From the NCBI GenBank assembly GCA_023416955.1, contig JAEZGM010000008.1, forward strand, positions 1 to 64,000: a stretch of DNA of 64,000 nucleotides, written 5' to 3'. This document shows positions 1 to 8,203 of this stretch, piece after piece; the stretch's first letter is position 1, and every line of letters starts with the position of its first letter. The translations under genes were made by a program, and so were the position numbers. The DNA is from Bacillota bacterium (GTDB taxonomy: Bacteria; Bacillota; Clostridia; Oscillospirales; Acutalibacteraceae). The notes beneath the pieces are model-generated. The model did no database searches and was not told the origin of the DNA. It saw nothing but the letters and a program-made list of their open reading frames with translations.

Positions 1-33
1 GTCTGCCCCCTTTGGCCACTCGGGAACTCCTCC
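1..33 (-). tRNA. tRNA-Tyr, 5' part only (cut by window edge)
   Basis: The reverse complement of the first 33 bases reads as the acceptor 5' strand GGAGGAG, then the D-arm TTCCCGAGTGGCCAAAGGG and GGCAGAC leading into an anticodon arm. This is the usual start of a long-variable-arm tRNA-Tyr of Firmicutes. The anticodon itself lies outside the window, so the amino acid identity rests on resemblance to known tRNA-Tyr. It lies 46 bases downstream of tRNA-Thr in the same transcript. Confidence 0.7.
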
Positions 34-79
34 AGATATGGAGCCTCGTGTTCACGAAGCTCTTTTCACAGCGCATTTG

Positions 80-155
80 TGGAGCTGGCAGACGGACTTG
101 AACCCCCGACCTGCTGATTACAAATCAGCTGCTCTACCAACTGAGCTACGCCAGC
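80..155 (-). tRNA. tRNA-Thr (anticodon TGT)
   Basis: On the minus strand a full cloverleaf can be read: acceptor GCTGGCG pairing with TGCCAGC, D-arm GCTCAGTTGGTAGAGC, anticodon stem CTGAT/ATCAG around a TTTGTAA loop (anticodon TGT, reading ACA/ACG), T-arm with GGTTCAAGTCC, and an encoded CCA at 80-82. Length is 76 bases. It is the first tRNA after the promoter at 172-200 and precedes tRNA-Tyr. Confidence 0.95.
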
Positions 156-171
156 ACAACAGCGCTTTAAT

Positions 172-200
172 AATATATCATTTCATCGGAGCTTTGTCAA
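172..200 (-). promoter_or_regulatory. sigma-A promoter of the tRNA operon
   Basis: On the minus strand TTGACA (195-200) is followed by a 17-base spacer and TATATT (172-177). The predicted start is about 10 bases before tRNA-Thr. It is one of the closest matches to the sigma-A consensus in the window. The 200-341 stretch beyond it shows only weak inverted repeats and no convincing terminator for uppP. Confidence 0.8.
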
Positions 201-341
201 TACAAAATATCAGTTTTTTTGTATTTTCTTATCACCGATGAAGTCTCTCTGTGACATTTCCAGACATAAAGCCGCGCCGTATAAAAGGAAGAGAAGCAGG
301 AATACAGCGCGCCGGCGTCACAATATCAATATAAATCCCGG

Positions 342-1178
342 TTATTTACCCGCTATAAAAAAGTAAAGAAGCACCACAATACCGAGAATAATGCGATAGT
401 AGCCAAATGCCTTAAAGTCGTGTTTCTTTATGTATCCCATCAGGAATTTAATCGAGACGATGGATACACCAAACGCGGTCAGTATTCCGACAAGAAGGAT
501 TGCGCGTTCCAGCTGGGTGAAAACAAAACCGAATTTCATCAGCTTTACCAGACTGGCGCCAAACATGACCGGAATAGCAAGGAAGAAAGTGAATTCTGCC
601 GCAACGCTGCGAGAAGTGCCAAGCAGCATTGCACCAATAATGGTTGCACCGGAGCGTGAAGTGCCGGGAATCAGCGCCAGAACCTGAAAAATACCGATCA
701 GCGCCGCGGTTTTGTAAGACAGGTCCGTTTCACTCTGAATCAGTGCTCTGCGGCCGCGATTGCGGGTTTCAATCCAGATAAACAGTACACCGTACAATAT
801 CAGCGTAATCGCCACGGTCTGGTAATTATAAAAAAGAGCATCAATTTTATCATTGAATAAAATCCCGATGATTCCTGCCGGAACACATGCTATAAGCACC
901 TTAAGCCACAATACGCAGGTATCTTTTTTCTCCTGAGCCGATTTTCTTCGTGAAAACGGATTCAATTTATGGAAGTACAGTACTACAACAGCCATAATGG
1001 CGCCGAGCTGGATTACGACCAGAAACATTTCCTTAAACGACGGGGATACGTTCATTTTAATGAACTCATCCGCCAGTATCATATGACCGGTGCTGCTGAT
1101 GGGAAGCCACTCTGTCAGGCCTTCGATAATACCAAGGACAAGAGCTTTCAAAATTTCAAAAAACGGCATTGCTATCAC
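342..1178 (-). CDS. uppP: Undecaprenyl-diphosphatase (UppP/BacA)
   Basis: Membrane phosphatase that converts undecaprenyl diphosphate to the monophosphate, recycling the lipid carrier for peptidoglycan; it also gives bacitracin tolerance. The family signature is clear: an N-terminal E-x3-E segment (residues 19-23) followed by PISSTGH, and a second PGTSRSG motif near residue 170, within about eight hydrophobic helices. Length 278 is normal for the family. The GTG start abuts the TGA stop of the upstream flippase-like gene, so the two are probably translationally coupled; an ATG at 1169 is an alternative start. No strong ribosome binding site precedes either. Confidence 0.93.
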   Translation of the reverse strand: MIAMPFFEILKALVLGIIEGLTEWLPISSTGHMILADEFIKMNVSPSFKEMFLVVIQLGAIMAVVVLYFHKLNPFSRRKSAQEKKDTCVLWLKVLIACVPAGIIGILFNDKIDALFYNYQTVAITLILYGVLFIWIETRNRGRRALIQSETDLSYKTAALIGIFQVLALIPGTSRSGATIIGAMLLGTSRSVAAEFTFFLAIPVMFGASLVKLMKFGFVFTQLERAILLVGILTAFGVSIVSIKFLMGYIKKHDFKAFGYYRIILGIVVLLYFFIAGK

Positions 1179-2306
1179 TCACATTTCTTCTTTTGTTTCT
1201 TGGGGCAGCTCCGGGTTTTCCGTGCTGCAGGTGCTTGTACTCTGTTCATTGATTTCTGCGCTCTGCGTGCTGAGAAACCTGTATCTTCTGCCGCCCCAGA
1301 ACGTAAAAATTCCGCCGAACACAATGTTCAGGTAGAATGTGGCAATACGCCAGAGCGCGATGGCAGGGACAATCGTTTCACCGAAAAATTCATGAAAGAA
1401 AAGATAAAACCCGCCTTCCGCGCCACCGGTCGAGCCGGGAAGAGGAACAAAGGAAGCAGCCATAGTAACAAATGTATCGGCTGCGACCATAATAAACACG
1501 GGTTCACCTTTTAAATTAAAGCTGCGGTAAACAAAATAAGAGATCAGGCTTGCAATCGTGATCTGAACCAGTGTAAGAAAAATGGTCCAGAAATAAAGGG
1601 AAGCGGATTTGCCCATTTTCCGTGAACTCTGATGAAATTTTTGAAGCTCGCTGTGAACGGAATCGTAGATTTTGTTGGACCATTTCTGCATTCTGAGCCG
1701 ATTCATTACGCGCACCACAAATTCCAGAATAGAATTCGTCATTTTTTCGTTTGTCATCATAAGAAAGACAAATATAATGAAAAGGCTGTTTGTGAAGAGT
1801 CCAAACAAGGCGACAAACGAAAAATTACTGACTTTTGTCTGGAAGTAGTTCAGTTCGAACGCGACCAGTATAAATGCGTAAAAAAAGGTGACTGCATGGT
1901 GTACCAGCGACTTGATTGCGATGATGGACGATGCGGTGCCGGTGTCCATCTTCATGCGTGTCATGTAGTAAACTTCCATGGGCTCTCCGGCAGAAAACGG
2001 GGTGATTGCACTGTAAAAAAGGCCCGCCATGCCAACGTAAAAGGACTGGCCGAATGTCCAGTCTTTTTTCAGGTGGATACAGAAAAGATGGAGCACGGTT
2101 GCCTCCAGCAGCCAGCCTGCTACGACCCCGGCGCCGATCCAGGCAAGCCAGGCGGGTCTTAGATGAAAGAAAATATGCCTTAAACTGCGCACACCGTCTT
2201 CGGTCTGCAGCAGATATACGAGTACTGCCACAGAAAATGCAATCGTAATTGCCGAAAATATATTTTTGCCCTTATTCGATTTCTTGGTTCCTTGCGTTTC
2301 TTGCAT
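1179..2306 (-). CDS. YbhN/AglD-type flippase-like integral membrane protein (LPG synthase TM family)
   Basis: A multi-helix membrane protein of about 375 residues of the family related to the transmembrane half of lysylphosphatidylglycerol synthase. The most diagnostic stretch is PLPGSTGGAEGGF near residue 300, matching the P-x-PGG-x-G-x2-E signature. Members are thought to move lipids or lipid-linked substrates, but the substrate here is unknown. The ATG at 2306 is preferred because GAGG sits six bases upstream; a longer TTG frame begins at 2339 without a ribosome binding site. It is the first gene of a two-gene unit with uppP, which suggests an envelope lipid role. A GTACAA/TTGTAC inverted repeat lies at 2317-2330, just before the ribosome binding site. 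Confidence 0.8.
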   Translation of the reverse strand: MQETQGTKKSNKGKNIFSAITIAFSVAVLVYLLQTEDGVRSLRHIFFHLRPAWLAWIGAGVVAGWLLEATVLHLFCIHLKKDWTFGQSFYVGMAGLFYSAITPFSAGEPMEVYYMTRMKMDTGTASSIIAIKSLVHHAVTFFYAFILVAFELNYFQTKVSNFSFVALFGLFTNSLFIIFVFLMMTNEKMTNSILEFVVRVMNRLRMQKWSNKIYDSVHSELQKFHQSSRKMGKSASLYFWTIFLTLVQITIASLISYFVYRSFNLKGEPVFIMVAADTFVTMAASFVPLPGSTGGAEGGFYLFFHEFFGETIVPAIALWRIATFYLNIVFGGIFTFWGGRRYRFLSTQSAEINEQSTSTCSTENPELPQETKEEM

Positions 2307-2581
2307 AAACATCCTCGTACAAGTTTGTACTTTTTCCAATGGAATGAATTCAGTACAAAACTTTTACGCCATGTTTTACCGAAAGCACAAACACGGCGCT
2401 CTGTTTTTATTTATCTCAGCACCCAATAACCCATGCTGAGTATTAACCATCAGTATTATACAACATTTTTAGGCGTAAGGAATAGGAGTTTAGTAAAAAA
2501 ACTATTATTTCTTCCATTCAATCCGGCCTGCAGGGCGCGGAAAAAGGCTTGACAGCGGGATCTGATGGAATTCGACACAAT

Positions 2582-3106
2582 TTATTCCGGACGGTGAGCA
2601 GCGTCCGGCGGCTGAGCGAAATTCGCGATTTTTTTCAGGAACTCCTCATAACTGTCGTGTACATCGGGGTTATCCTGAAAAAACAGGACAAGGGAGTGGA
2701 GCTTTGCCAATGTTTCTGTATTCAGATTGTGCTCGACCAGCTCTGTTTCCTCCAGCGTGTCGGCAACACCGATCAGCTTTAAAAACTCCTCCACCGTGTT
2801 GTGACGATATAGAAGAAATTGCCCCAACTTTTTCCCTTTATCCGTTAAAAAAATAATTTCATAGCGGTCATATTTCACATACCCCAATTCGGCAAGCTTA
2901 AAAATCATTTTTGAAGCGGATGAAGGCTTCACATGAAGCAGATCCGAAAGCCGGCCGACACGAGTATAGTTTTCCTTCGCGCAGAGCCGGTAAATCATTT
3001 CCAGATAATCTTCCATGGCGGGCGTAATCTGGCCGCCCTGCTGGTTAAGCATCTGGTATCCTCTGACGGTGTGAAACTGATCACTGCCATAGTTACTCAT
3101 ACCCAT
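2582..3106 (-). CDS. DtxR/MntR-family metal-dependent transcriptional repressor
   Basis: A 174-residue protein with an N-terminal winged helix (TPAMEDYLEMIYRL, then a recognition region VKPSSASKMIFKLAELGYV) and a dimerisation/metal-binding half with HNTVEEFLKLIGV and the E-x2-LVEHNL pattern of DtxR, IdeR and MntR. These proteins bind DNA when loaded with Fe(II) or Mn(II). It is divergent from feoA-feoB, so Fe(II) control of ferrous uptake is the likely role. The ATG at 3106 is chosen because AAAAGG precedes it; an open frame continues upstream to 3163 but would run into the operator region. No SH3-like C-terminal domain is visible. Confidence 0.85.
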   Translation of the reverse strand: MGMSNYGSDQFHTVRGYQMLNQQGGQITPAMEDYLEMIYRLCAKENYTRVGRLSDLLHVKPSSASKMIFKLAELGYVKYDRYEIIFLTDKGKKLGQFLLYRHNTVEEFLKLIGVADTLEETELVEHNLNTETLAKLHSLVLFFQDNPDVHDSYEEFLKKIANFAQPPDAAHRPE

Positions 3107-3123
3107 CAAATCCTTTTCAGTCA

Positions 3124-3175
3124 TTGATACAGTATATTCGTAACATATTCTGTTTAGGAACATATATTAGCCTAA
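3124..3175 (+). promoter_or_regulatory. feo promoter with candidate DtxR-type box
   Basis: TTGATA (3124-3129), a 16-base spacer and TATTCT (3146-3151) form a plausible sigma-A promoter toward feoA. Immediately downstream, TTAGG (3154-3158) and CCTAA (3171-3175) form an inverted repeat with a 12-base spacer over the predicted start point. The half-sites match the TTAGG/CCTAA ends of DtxR/IdeR boxes, although the spacing differs from the classic 19-bp box. Position between the repressor and feoA supports iron control, but this is inference. Confidence 0.5.
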
Positions 3176-3227
3176 GGAAAAACTTTCATACAACACTATC
3201 TTGCCAAATAAAGTGAGGATGATTACA

Positions 3228-3464
3228 TTGAATCATAAAGAATTGCCGCTGAGCGATATTCAGGTTGGGCAGAGGGCAAGCGTTTCGGCGCTGATGTCTG
3301 ACGGCGCGGACAGAAGGAGGATGCTCGACCTTGGTCTGGTCAGCGGAACACAGATTGAGCCGCTGTATAAAAGCCCTTCTGGAAGTCCGGTTGCCTATTT
3401 AATCCGCGGGGCGGTTATCGCGCTTCGCTCTGATGTTTCCGATAAAATTATGGTGCTGGCGTAA
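3228..3464 (+). CDS. feoA: FeoA, ferrous iron transport accessory protein
   Basis: Small SH3-like cytoplasmic protein that works with the FeoB permease. Visible family features are the opening LPLSDIQVGQRASV, the DRRRMLDLGLVSGT core, and the SPVAYLIRGAVIALR strand near the end. The TTG at 3228 gives 78 residues, the usual FeoA size, and GAGG lies nine bases before it. An in-frame ATG at 3219 has its GAGG directly adjacent, which is too close. feoB follows 67 bases downstream in the same direction. Confidence 0.9.
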   Translation: MNHKELPLSDIQVGQRASVSALMSDGADRRRMLDLGLVSGTQIEPLYKSPSGSPVAYLIRGAVIALRSDVSDKIMVLA

Positions 3465-3531
3465 TTTGAATGGGTGAGCCCGGAATAGACTGCGGTTCAC
3501 CCACTATTTTATTGTTTTAGGGGGGCAACCA

Positions 3532-4965
3532 ATGGGATTGTCGGGTAATTCGACCGGCGCCGCAGTCTTGGAAAGCTGTGGCTTCGAAGTTAAAAAGAAC
3601 GCGCCTGAAGATAAAATTATCGCGCTTGCGGGGAACCCTAATGTTGGGAAAAGCACAGTGTTCAACGCGCTGACCGGAATGAACCAGCACACCGGAAACT
3701 GGCCGGGAAAGACTGTGGCCAACGCGCAGGGGAGCTACCGGTATCGGGAAGAGGAGTTTATTCTGGTTGATATTCCGGGTACTTATTCGCTGATGTCCAA
3801 TTCGGAGGAGGAAGAAATCGCGCGCGATTTTATCTGCTTCGGCGAGCCGGATGCCACTGTTGTCGTAGCGGACGCAACCTGTCTGGAACGCAATTTGAAT
3901 TTAGTGCTTCAAACGATGGAAATTTCTAAAAACGTGATTCTCTGCGTTAATCTGCTGGACGAAGCAAAGAAAAAGAAAATCAAAATCAACCTGAAGCTGC
4001 TGTCGGAGGAACTGGGAATCCCCGTCATCGGCACAAGCGCGCGAAGCGGTAAAGGACTGGATGAGCTGATGGAGGCGGTGTTCGCCGTGACAAGGCGTGA
4101 GGCACAGGCCGGAACGCTTCGTATGGATTACGGGGAGGAAATAGAACAAAGCATTACGATCTTACAGCCCGAAATGGAGGCCGCGCTACGTGGTAAAATA
4201 AACAGCCGATGGGCGGCGCTGAAACTCTTGGACGGCGATAACAGCCTGATGCAATCACTGAATCACTACCTGGGTTACGAAATCCTTTCCAAGAATGCGG
4301 TTGCAGAGCGGCTGACGGAGGCAAACGCCGCGCTGACGCGGGCAGAGATCACAGGGGATACTTTCCGCGACAGGATTGTAACCACGATTGTGAAGGAATG
4401 TGAATTGATCGCCAGAAAAACAGTGGAGTATGAAAAAAAAGAGTACGCCGAACGCGACCGGAAGATCGACAAATTACTCACTTCCAAGGCAACCGGAATT
4501 CCTGTCATGATCCTGCTGTTGTTTGCGATATTCTGGATTACGATTACAGGGGCAAATTATCCTTCGCAATGGATCGCAGACGGACTTTTCTGGGTAGAAG
4601 ACCGCCTCCGTAATTTTTTCTCCTGGGCCGCCGCGCCTGCATGGCTGACGGGGGTCCTGGTTGACGGCGTATACCGTACGCTTGCGTGGGTCGTTTCGGT
4701 CATGCTGCCGCCCATGGCGATCTTTTTCCCGCTGTTTACGCTATTAGAGGACGTCGGCTACCTTCCGCGCATCGCCTTTAACCTTGACCGTTCGTTCTGT
4801 AAGGCCGGCGCGCACGGAAAACAATCCTTGACCATGTGCATGGGATTCGGCTGCAACGCCTGCGGCGTAATCGGCTGCCGTATCATTGATTCCCCGCGCG
4901 AGCGCTTAATCGCGATACTTACCAATAATTTTGTTCCCTGCAACGGGCGCTTTGCGCCGCCATAG
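3532..4965 (+). CDS. feoB: FeoB ferrous iron permease, C-terminally truncated (probable pseudogene)
   Basis: GTP-gated Fe(II) permease. The G domain is complete: P-loop GNPNVGKST (residues 34-42), G3 DIPGTYSL, G4-like NLLD and G5 TSARSGKG, followed by the helical regulatory domain and the first membrane segments with the Gate motif containing GCNACGVIGCRIID. The frame ends at NNFVPCNGRFAPP and TAG, 477 residues in, where normal FeoB continues through a second Gate region and several more helices to 600-800 residues. The remaining 3' half is not found downstream: 110 bases later the convergent uxa operon begins. Iron transport by this copy is unlikely. The ATG has AGGGGGG five bases upstream. 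Confidence 0.85.
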   Translation: MGLSGNSTGAAVLESCGFEVKKNAPEDKIIALAGNPNVGKSTVFNALTGMNQHTGNWPGKTVANAQGSYRYREEEFILVDIPGTYSLMSNSEEEEIARDFICFGEPDATVVVADATCLERNLNLVLQTMEISKNVILCVNLLDEAKKKKIKINLKLLSEELGIPVIGTSARSGKGLDELMEAVFAVTRREAQAGTLRMDYGEEIEQSITILQPEMEAALRGKINSRWAALKLLDGDNSLMQSLNHYLGYEILSKNAVAERLTEANAALTRAEITGDTFRDRIVTTIVKECELIARKTVEYEKKEYAERDRKIDKLLTSKATGIPVMILLLFAIFWITITGANYPSQWIADGLFWVEDRLRNFFSWAAAPAWLTGVLVDGVYRTLAWVVSVMLPPMAIFFPLFTLLEDVGYLPRIAFNLDRSFCKAGAHGKQSLTMCMGFGCNACGVIGCRIIDSPRERLIAILTNNFVPCNGRFAPP

Positions 4966-5016
4966 AAAGGGCAACTTTTAACAGAATGATTTTTCGCGCG
5001 AATCAGAGAAATAACA

Positions 5017-5052
5017 AAGGGCTTCCCATGGATGATTTCACGGGAAGCCCTT
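5017..5052 (-). terminator. Terminator of the uxaB-uxaA operon
   Basis: An 11-bp stem AAGGGCTTCCC/GGGAAGCCCTT lies 25 bases after the uxaA stop codon. Read on the minus strand it is followed by TTTGTTATTT, a usable U-rich tail; on the plus strand the tail is A-rich, so it serves the minus-strand operon. Confidence 0.75.
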
Positions 5053-5077
5053 AAAAATAATATTTATATGATTGATT

Positions 5078-6556
5078 TTAAAGTGTGACACCGTCCTTGA
5101 ATATGGCGAGATCACGCTTGTCAAGCGATTCGGATTTCGCTTTCTCTTCGCCGGACGCAACATGCAGCACCAGGTCAAACAGCTCATTTGCCAGTTCGTC
5201 CATGGGAACGCCGGAGAGCAGTCTGCCCGCGTCCATGTCGATCCACTTATGTTTTTTCTGCATCAATGCCGAGTTGCTGGATATTTTCAGCGTGGGAACC
5301 GGGCAGCCGAACGGCGTGCCTCTTCCGGTAGTGAACAGTACCATTTGCGCACCCGAAATTGCGGTGGCGGTCGCGGCCACCATGTCGTTGCCGGGCGCCT
5401 GCAGCAGATTCAGTCCCTTTTCAGACAGAGAATCGCCGTAAGCCAGCACATCGCGCACAGGCGCGGTTCCGCCTTTCTGCACACAGCCGAGCGATTTGTC
5501 CTCCAGTGTGGTTATGCCGCCCGCCTTGTTGCCGGGGGAGGGATTGGAGTCGATCTCCTGCCCATAACGGATGAAATACTTTTTAAAATTATTGATAAGC
5601 TCCACTGTCTTTTGAAATACCGCCTCATTCTCACAGCGGTTCATCAGCAGCGTTTCCGCACCGAACATTTCAGGTACTTCCGTCAGAATGGTACTGCCGC
5701 CCTGCGCGATCAACCGGTCGGAAAATGAGCCGACAAGCGGGTTTGCGGTAATACCGGAAAAGCCGTCGGAGCCGCCGCATTTCAGCCCCACAATCAGCTC
5801 CGACGCGCTGCAAGGCTCGCGGTGGAAGGAGGAAGCGTATTGGCACAGCTCCCGCATCAGCGGCAGGGCGGCTTCTACTTCGTCTTCCTGTTCCTGGCAG
5901 ACGAGAAATTTTACACGGTCAGGATTGTAGTCCCCCAAGACCCTTTTCATTTCTTCCACATGGTTGTTTTCACACCCAAGACCCAGCACAAGCACTGCGC
6001 CCGCGTTTGGGTGGCGAATGAGTCCGCACAGCGCTTTTTGTGTGTTCAGCAGATCGCTTCCCAGTTGTGAACAGCCGTAAGGGTGGCTGTAAGCGGTAAT
6101 GCTATCCAGCATGGGAGATAGAAATTCCTTCGAGGCTTCTTCAATCTGTTTTGCAATCGCGTTTACACATCCCACGGTGGGGATAATCCAGACCTCGTTG
6201 CGGATGCCCACAGAGCCGTCCGCCCGACGGTAGCCGAGAAATGTTTTTGGCGAAATGGGTTTCAGCGGCTCGATATCGGGGTGGTATTCATAGCTGAGCA
6301 GTTCACCCAGCTTCGTATTCACACAGTGCGTGTGAACCCACTCGCCCGGCTGAATGTCCCTTGTGGCCGTCCCGATCGGAAATCCGTATTTCACAATATC
6401 GGCGCCGACGGGGATCAATTTCAGTGCGACTTTGTGCCCCGAAGGGATCTCCTGCACCGCCGAAATACCCTCGTCAATCGGTTCCCCTTTTGAGAGGGGC
6501 TCAAGCGCTACGGCGACATTGTCGGAATTATGAATGCGGTATATTTTATTTGTCAT
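5078..6556 (-). CDS. uxaA: Altronate dehydratase (UxaA)
   Basis: Dehydrates D-altronate to 2-keto-3-deoxygluconate, the third step of galacturonate breakdown. The 492-residue protein has the two-part layout of the family: an N-terminal SAF-like domain of about 95 residues (starting MTNKIYRIHNSDNVAVAL) and a large catalytic GD_AH domain with the conserved FLGYRRADGSVGIRNEVWI entry segment, HPYGCSQLG, LGLGCENN and GLKCGGSDGFSGITANP, whose cysteines and histidines bind the Fe centre. Length matches E. coli UxaA closely. It is separated by only 11 bases from uxaB upstream, so both are co-transcribed from the promoter at 8074-8101. Confidence 0.95.
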   Translation of the reverse strand: MTNKIYRIHNSDNVAVALEPLSKGEPIDEGISAVQEIPSGHKVALKLIPVGADIVKYGFPIGTATRDIQPGEWVHTHCVNTKLGELLSYEYHPDIEPLKPISPKTFLGYRRADGSVGIRNEVWIIPTVGCVNAIAKQIEEASKEFLSPMLDSITAYSHPYGCSQLGSDLLNTQKALCGLIRHPNAGAVLVLGLGCENNHVEEMKRVLGDYNPDRVKFLVCQEQEDEVEAALPLMRELCQYASSFHREPCSASELIVGLKCGGSDGFSGITANPLVGSFSDRLIAQGGSTILTEVPEMFGAETLLMNRCENEAVFQKTVELINNFKKYFIRYGQEIDSNPSPGNKAGGITTLEDKSLGCVQKGGTAPVRDVLAYGDSLSEKGLNLLQAPGNDMVAATATAISGAQMVLFTTGRGTPFGCPVPTLKISSNSALMQKKHKWIDMDAGRLLSGVPMDELANELFDLVLHVASGEEKAKSESLDKRDLAIFKDGVTL

Positions 6557-6567
6557 AACGAAACCCC

Positions 6568-8034
6568 TTATCGGTCTTCCAGCGCGAAGGACATCGCTTC
6601 CGCCGGATTACTTCTGATACGCTCCAAATCCGCGCATACGGTTTCGGTAAAGCCTTTGTACTGATTCAGATCTTCGCCCCAAAAAGCATTGTTCCCTGCC
6701 AAAAGCGTTACAAAATCCTGAGCGAGGTCTGCCCTGCTGTGCGCCGCGAAAAACTCCAGAACAGCCTGATCATCGCGTATCAGGTAAGGCTGGCCGTCAC
6801 GGCTGCCCGTAAGCGCTCCGCTTTGAAAATCGTCGGAGGAGTAAAAGGCCGCAAGCGCAGCGAATGAGAATGTGAGAAGACGCGGAATCTTGCCCGTTTC
6901 GTTGTAGATATCGCGGAAGGTCGGAAGAATTCTCGATTTCCATTTGGATACGGAATTCAACGCAATGGAAAGCAGTTCGTGTTTGACAAACGGATTTTCA
7001 TACCGCTCAAAAACAGAGTTTGCGAAGGCGACGGCCTCTTCTCTCGGCAGCTTGACCGTCGGCACAATTTCTTTCAGAACAACGGTATCCATATAGCGTC
7101 GGATCAGGGAATCCTCCATACAATCCAGCACGATTTCCTTGCCCATCAGATAGCCCGCAAGTACGGTTGCAGTATGCGCACCGTTCAGAATGCGCACTTT
7201 GCGCTCGCGGAACGGGCGCTGATCCTTTGTAAATACGACCGGAAGCCCCGCCTGATCAAGGGGAAACTCTTTGGAAATGTCTTTGTCGCTTTCAATCACC
7301 CACAGCGCGAATGGCTCACAGGTATCCAGCAGTTGGTCCTCATAGTCGAGCTGCTCGCAAAGCTGCTGCGCTTCCCCCTTCGGGTAGCCGGTCACAATGC
7401 GGTCAACCAGCGTGCTGCAAAAAATATTATTTTTCTGAATCCATGCGGTGAACTCCGCTCCCAGCTTCCACAAATCCGCCAGCTTCAGTACACATTCCTT
7501 CAGCTTGCCGCCGTTATTCTCAATCAATTCAACAGGAAGAATAATCAGACCTTTATCAGGGACGCCATGAAAATGGCGGAAACGCTCATACAGGAATTTC
7601 GTCAGCTTACCCGGGTATGTAGCCGGGGGCTCCGATTCAAAGCGGTCGCTCGGGTCAAATACAATTCCTGCCTCCGTGGTGTTTGAAACCACAAAACGGA
7701 GAGAATCCAGCTGTGCAAGACGCATGAAGTCCGTGTACTCCGAAGCGGAATCCAGTACCTGCTGGACGGAAGTAACAACCCGGTTCTCTTCATATTTCCG
7801 TCCGTCCTTCTTCCCACGCAGTGAAACGGTGTAAAGATTATTCTGTTTATGAAAGAGATCAAGGTTCCCGTAGGGAATCGGCTTCACGATTGCAATATTG
7901 CCATTGAAAATCCCCTGTTCGTTTGCCTTGTCGATCATATAATCCACAAAAGCGCGCAAAAAATTACCCTCGCCGAACTGGACGACCTTTATCGGCCTTT
8001 CCTTGGTGGAATAAATTTCATTTATTTTCTGCAT
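6568..8034 (-). CDS. uxaB: Tagaturonate reductase / altronate oxidoreductase (UxaB)
   Basis: NAD-dependent reduction of D-tagaturonate to D-altronate, the second step of galacturonate catabolism. The protein belongs to the mannitol dehydrogenase superfamily: the N-terminal Rossmann part shows VVQFGEGNFLRAFVDYMID and the catalytic half shows VRILNGAHTATVLAGYLMG, with KHELLSIALNSVSKWKSR further on. At 488 residues it is the usual UxaB size, and its pairing with uxaA and the divergent uxaC identifies the substrate better than sequence alone. A GGAGGAG ribosome binding site precedes the ATG. Confidence 0.93.
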   Translation of the reverse strand: MQKINEIYSTKERPIKVVQFGEGNFLRAFVDYMIDKANEQGIFNGNIAIVKPIPYGNLDLFHKQNNLYTVSLRGKKDGRKYEENRVVTSVQQVLDSASEYTDFMRLAQLDSLRFVVSNTTEAGIVFDPSDRFESEPPATYPGKLTKFLYERFRHFHGVPDKGLIILPVELIENNGGKLKECVLKLADLWKLGAEFTAWIQKNNIFCSTLVDRIVTGYPKGEAQQLCEQLDYEDQLLDTCEPFALWVIESDKDISKEFPLDQAGLPVVFTKDQRPFRERKVRILNGAHTATVLAGYLMGKEIVLDCMEDSLIRRYMDTVVLKEIVPTVKLPREEAVAFANSVFERYENPFVKHELLSIALNSVSKWKSRILPTFRDIYNETGKIPRLLTFSFAALAAFYSSDDFQSGALTGSRDGQPYLIRDDQAVLEFFAAHSRADLAQDFVTLLAGNNAFWGEDLNQYKGFTETVCADLERIRSNPAEAMSFALEDR

Positions 8035-8053
8035 AATGCTCCTCCTTTTAAAT

Positions 8054-8101
8054 TGTAAGTGCTTACATTATGTATTTTAGCATTTCTCTTTGGAAAGTCA
8101 A
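8054..8101 (-). promoter_or_regulatory. uxaB promoter with LacI-type operator
   Basis: On the minus strand TTGACT (8096-8101), a 16-base spacer and TAAAAT (8074-8079) form the promoter. The operator TGTAAG-TG-CTTACA (8054-8067) sits at the expected transcription start. The same sequence with one mismatch occurs in the opposing promoter, so one LacI-family protein, most likely the adjacent one, should repress both directions. Confidence 0.75.
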
Positions 8102-8138
8102 GATAATTTATATAAAATAATTAATTATAGGATTTATC

Positions 8139-8187
8139 TTGATTTATATTATGTGTAATGCTATAATCTCGTTGAAAGTGCTTACAA
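8139..8187 (+). promoter_or_regulatory. lacI-uxaC-GH43 promoter with LacI-type operator
   Basis: TTGATT (8139-8144), a 17-base spacer and a perfect TATAAT (8162-8167) form the promoter. TTGAAAG-TG-CTTACAA (8172-8187) follows at the start point and matches the operator at 8054-8067 apart from one base. This arrangement predicts autoregulation of the LacI protein together with control of uxaC and the GH43 gene. Confidence 0.75.
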
Positions 8188-8203
8188 TTTTAGGAGCGTG
8201 TTT

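Noticed and set aside
969..1514. Plus-strand open frame across uppP and the YbhN-like gene
   Set aside because: It crosses the junction of two well-identified minus-strand genes and gives a low-complexity basic protein without relatives.
2549..2554. TTGACA on the plus strand as a promoter
   Set aside because: No -10 sequence follows at 15-19 bases and no plus-strand gene starts downstream; it is inside the region after the convergent end of the DtxR-like gene.
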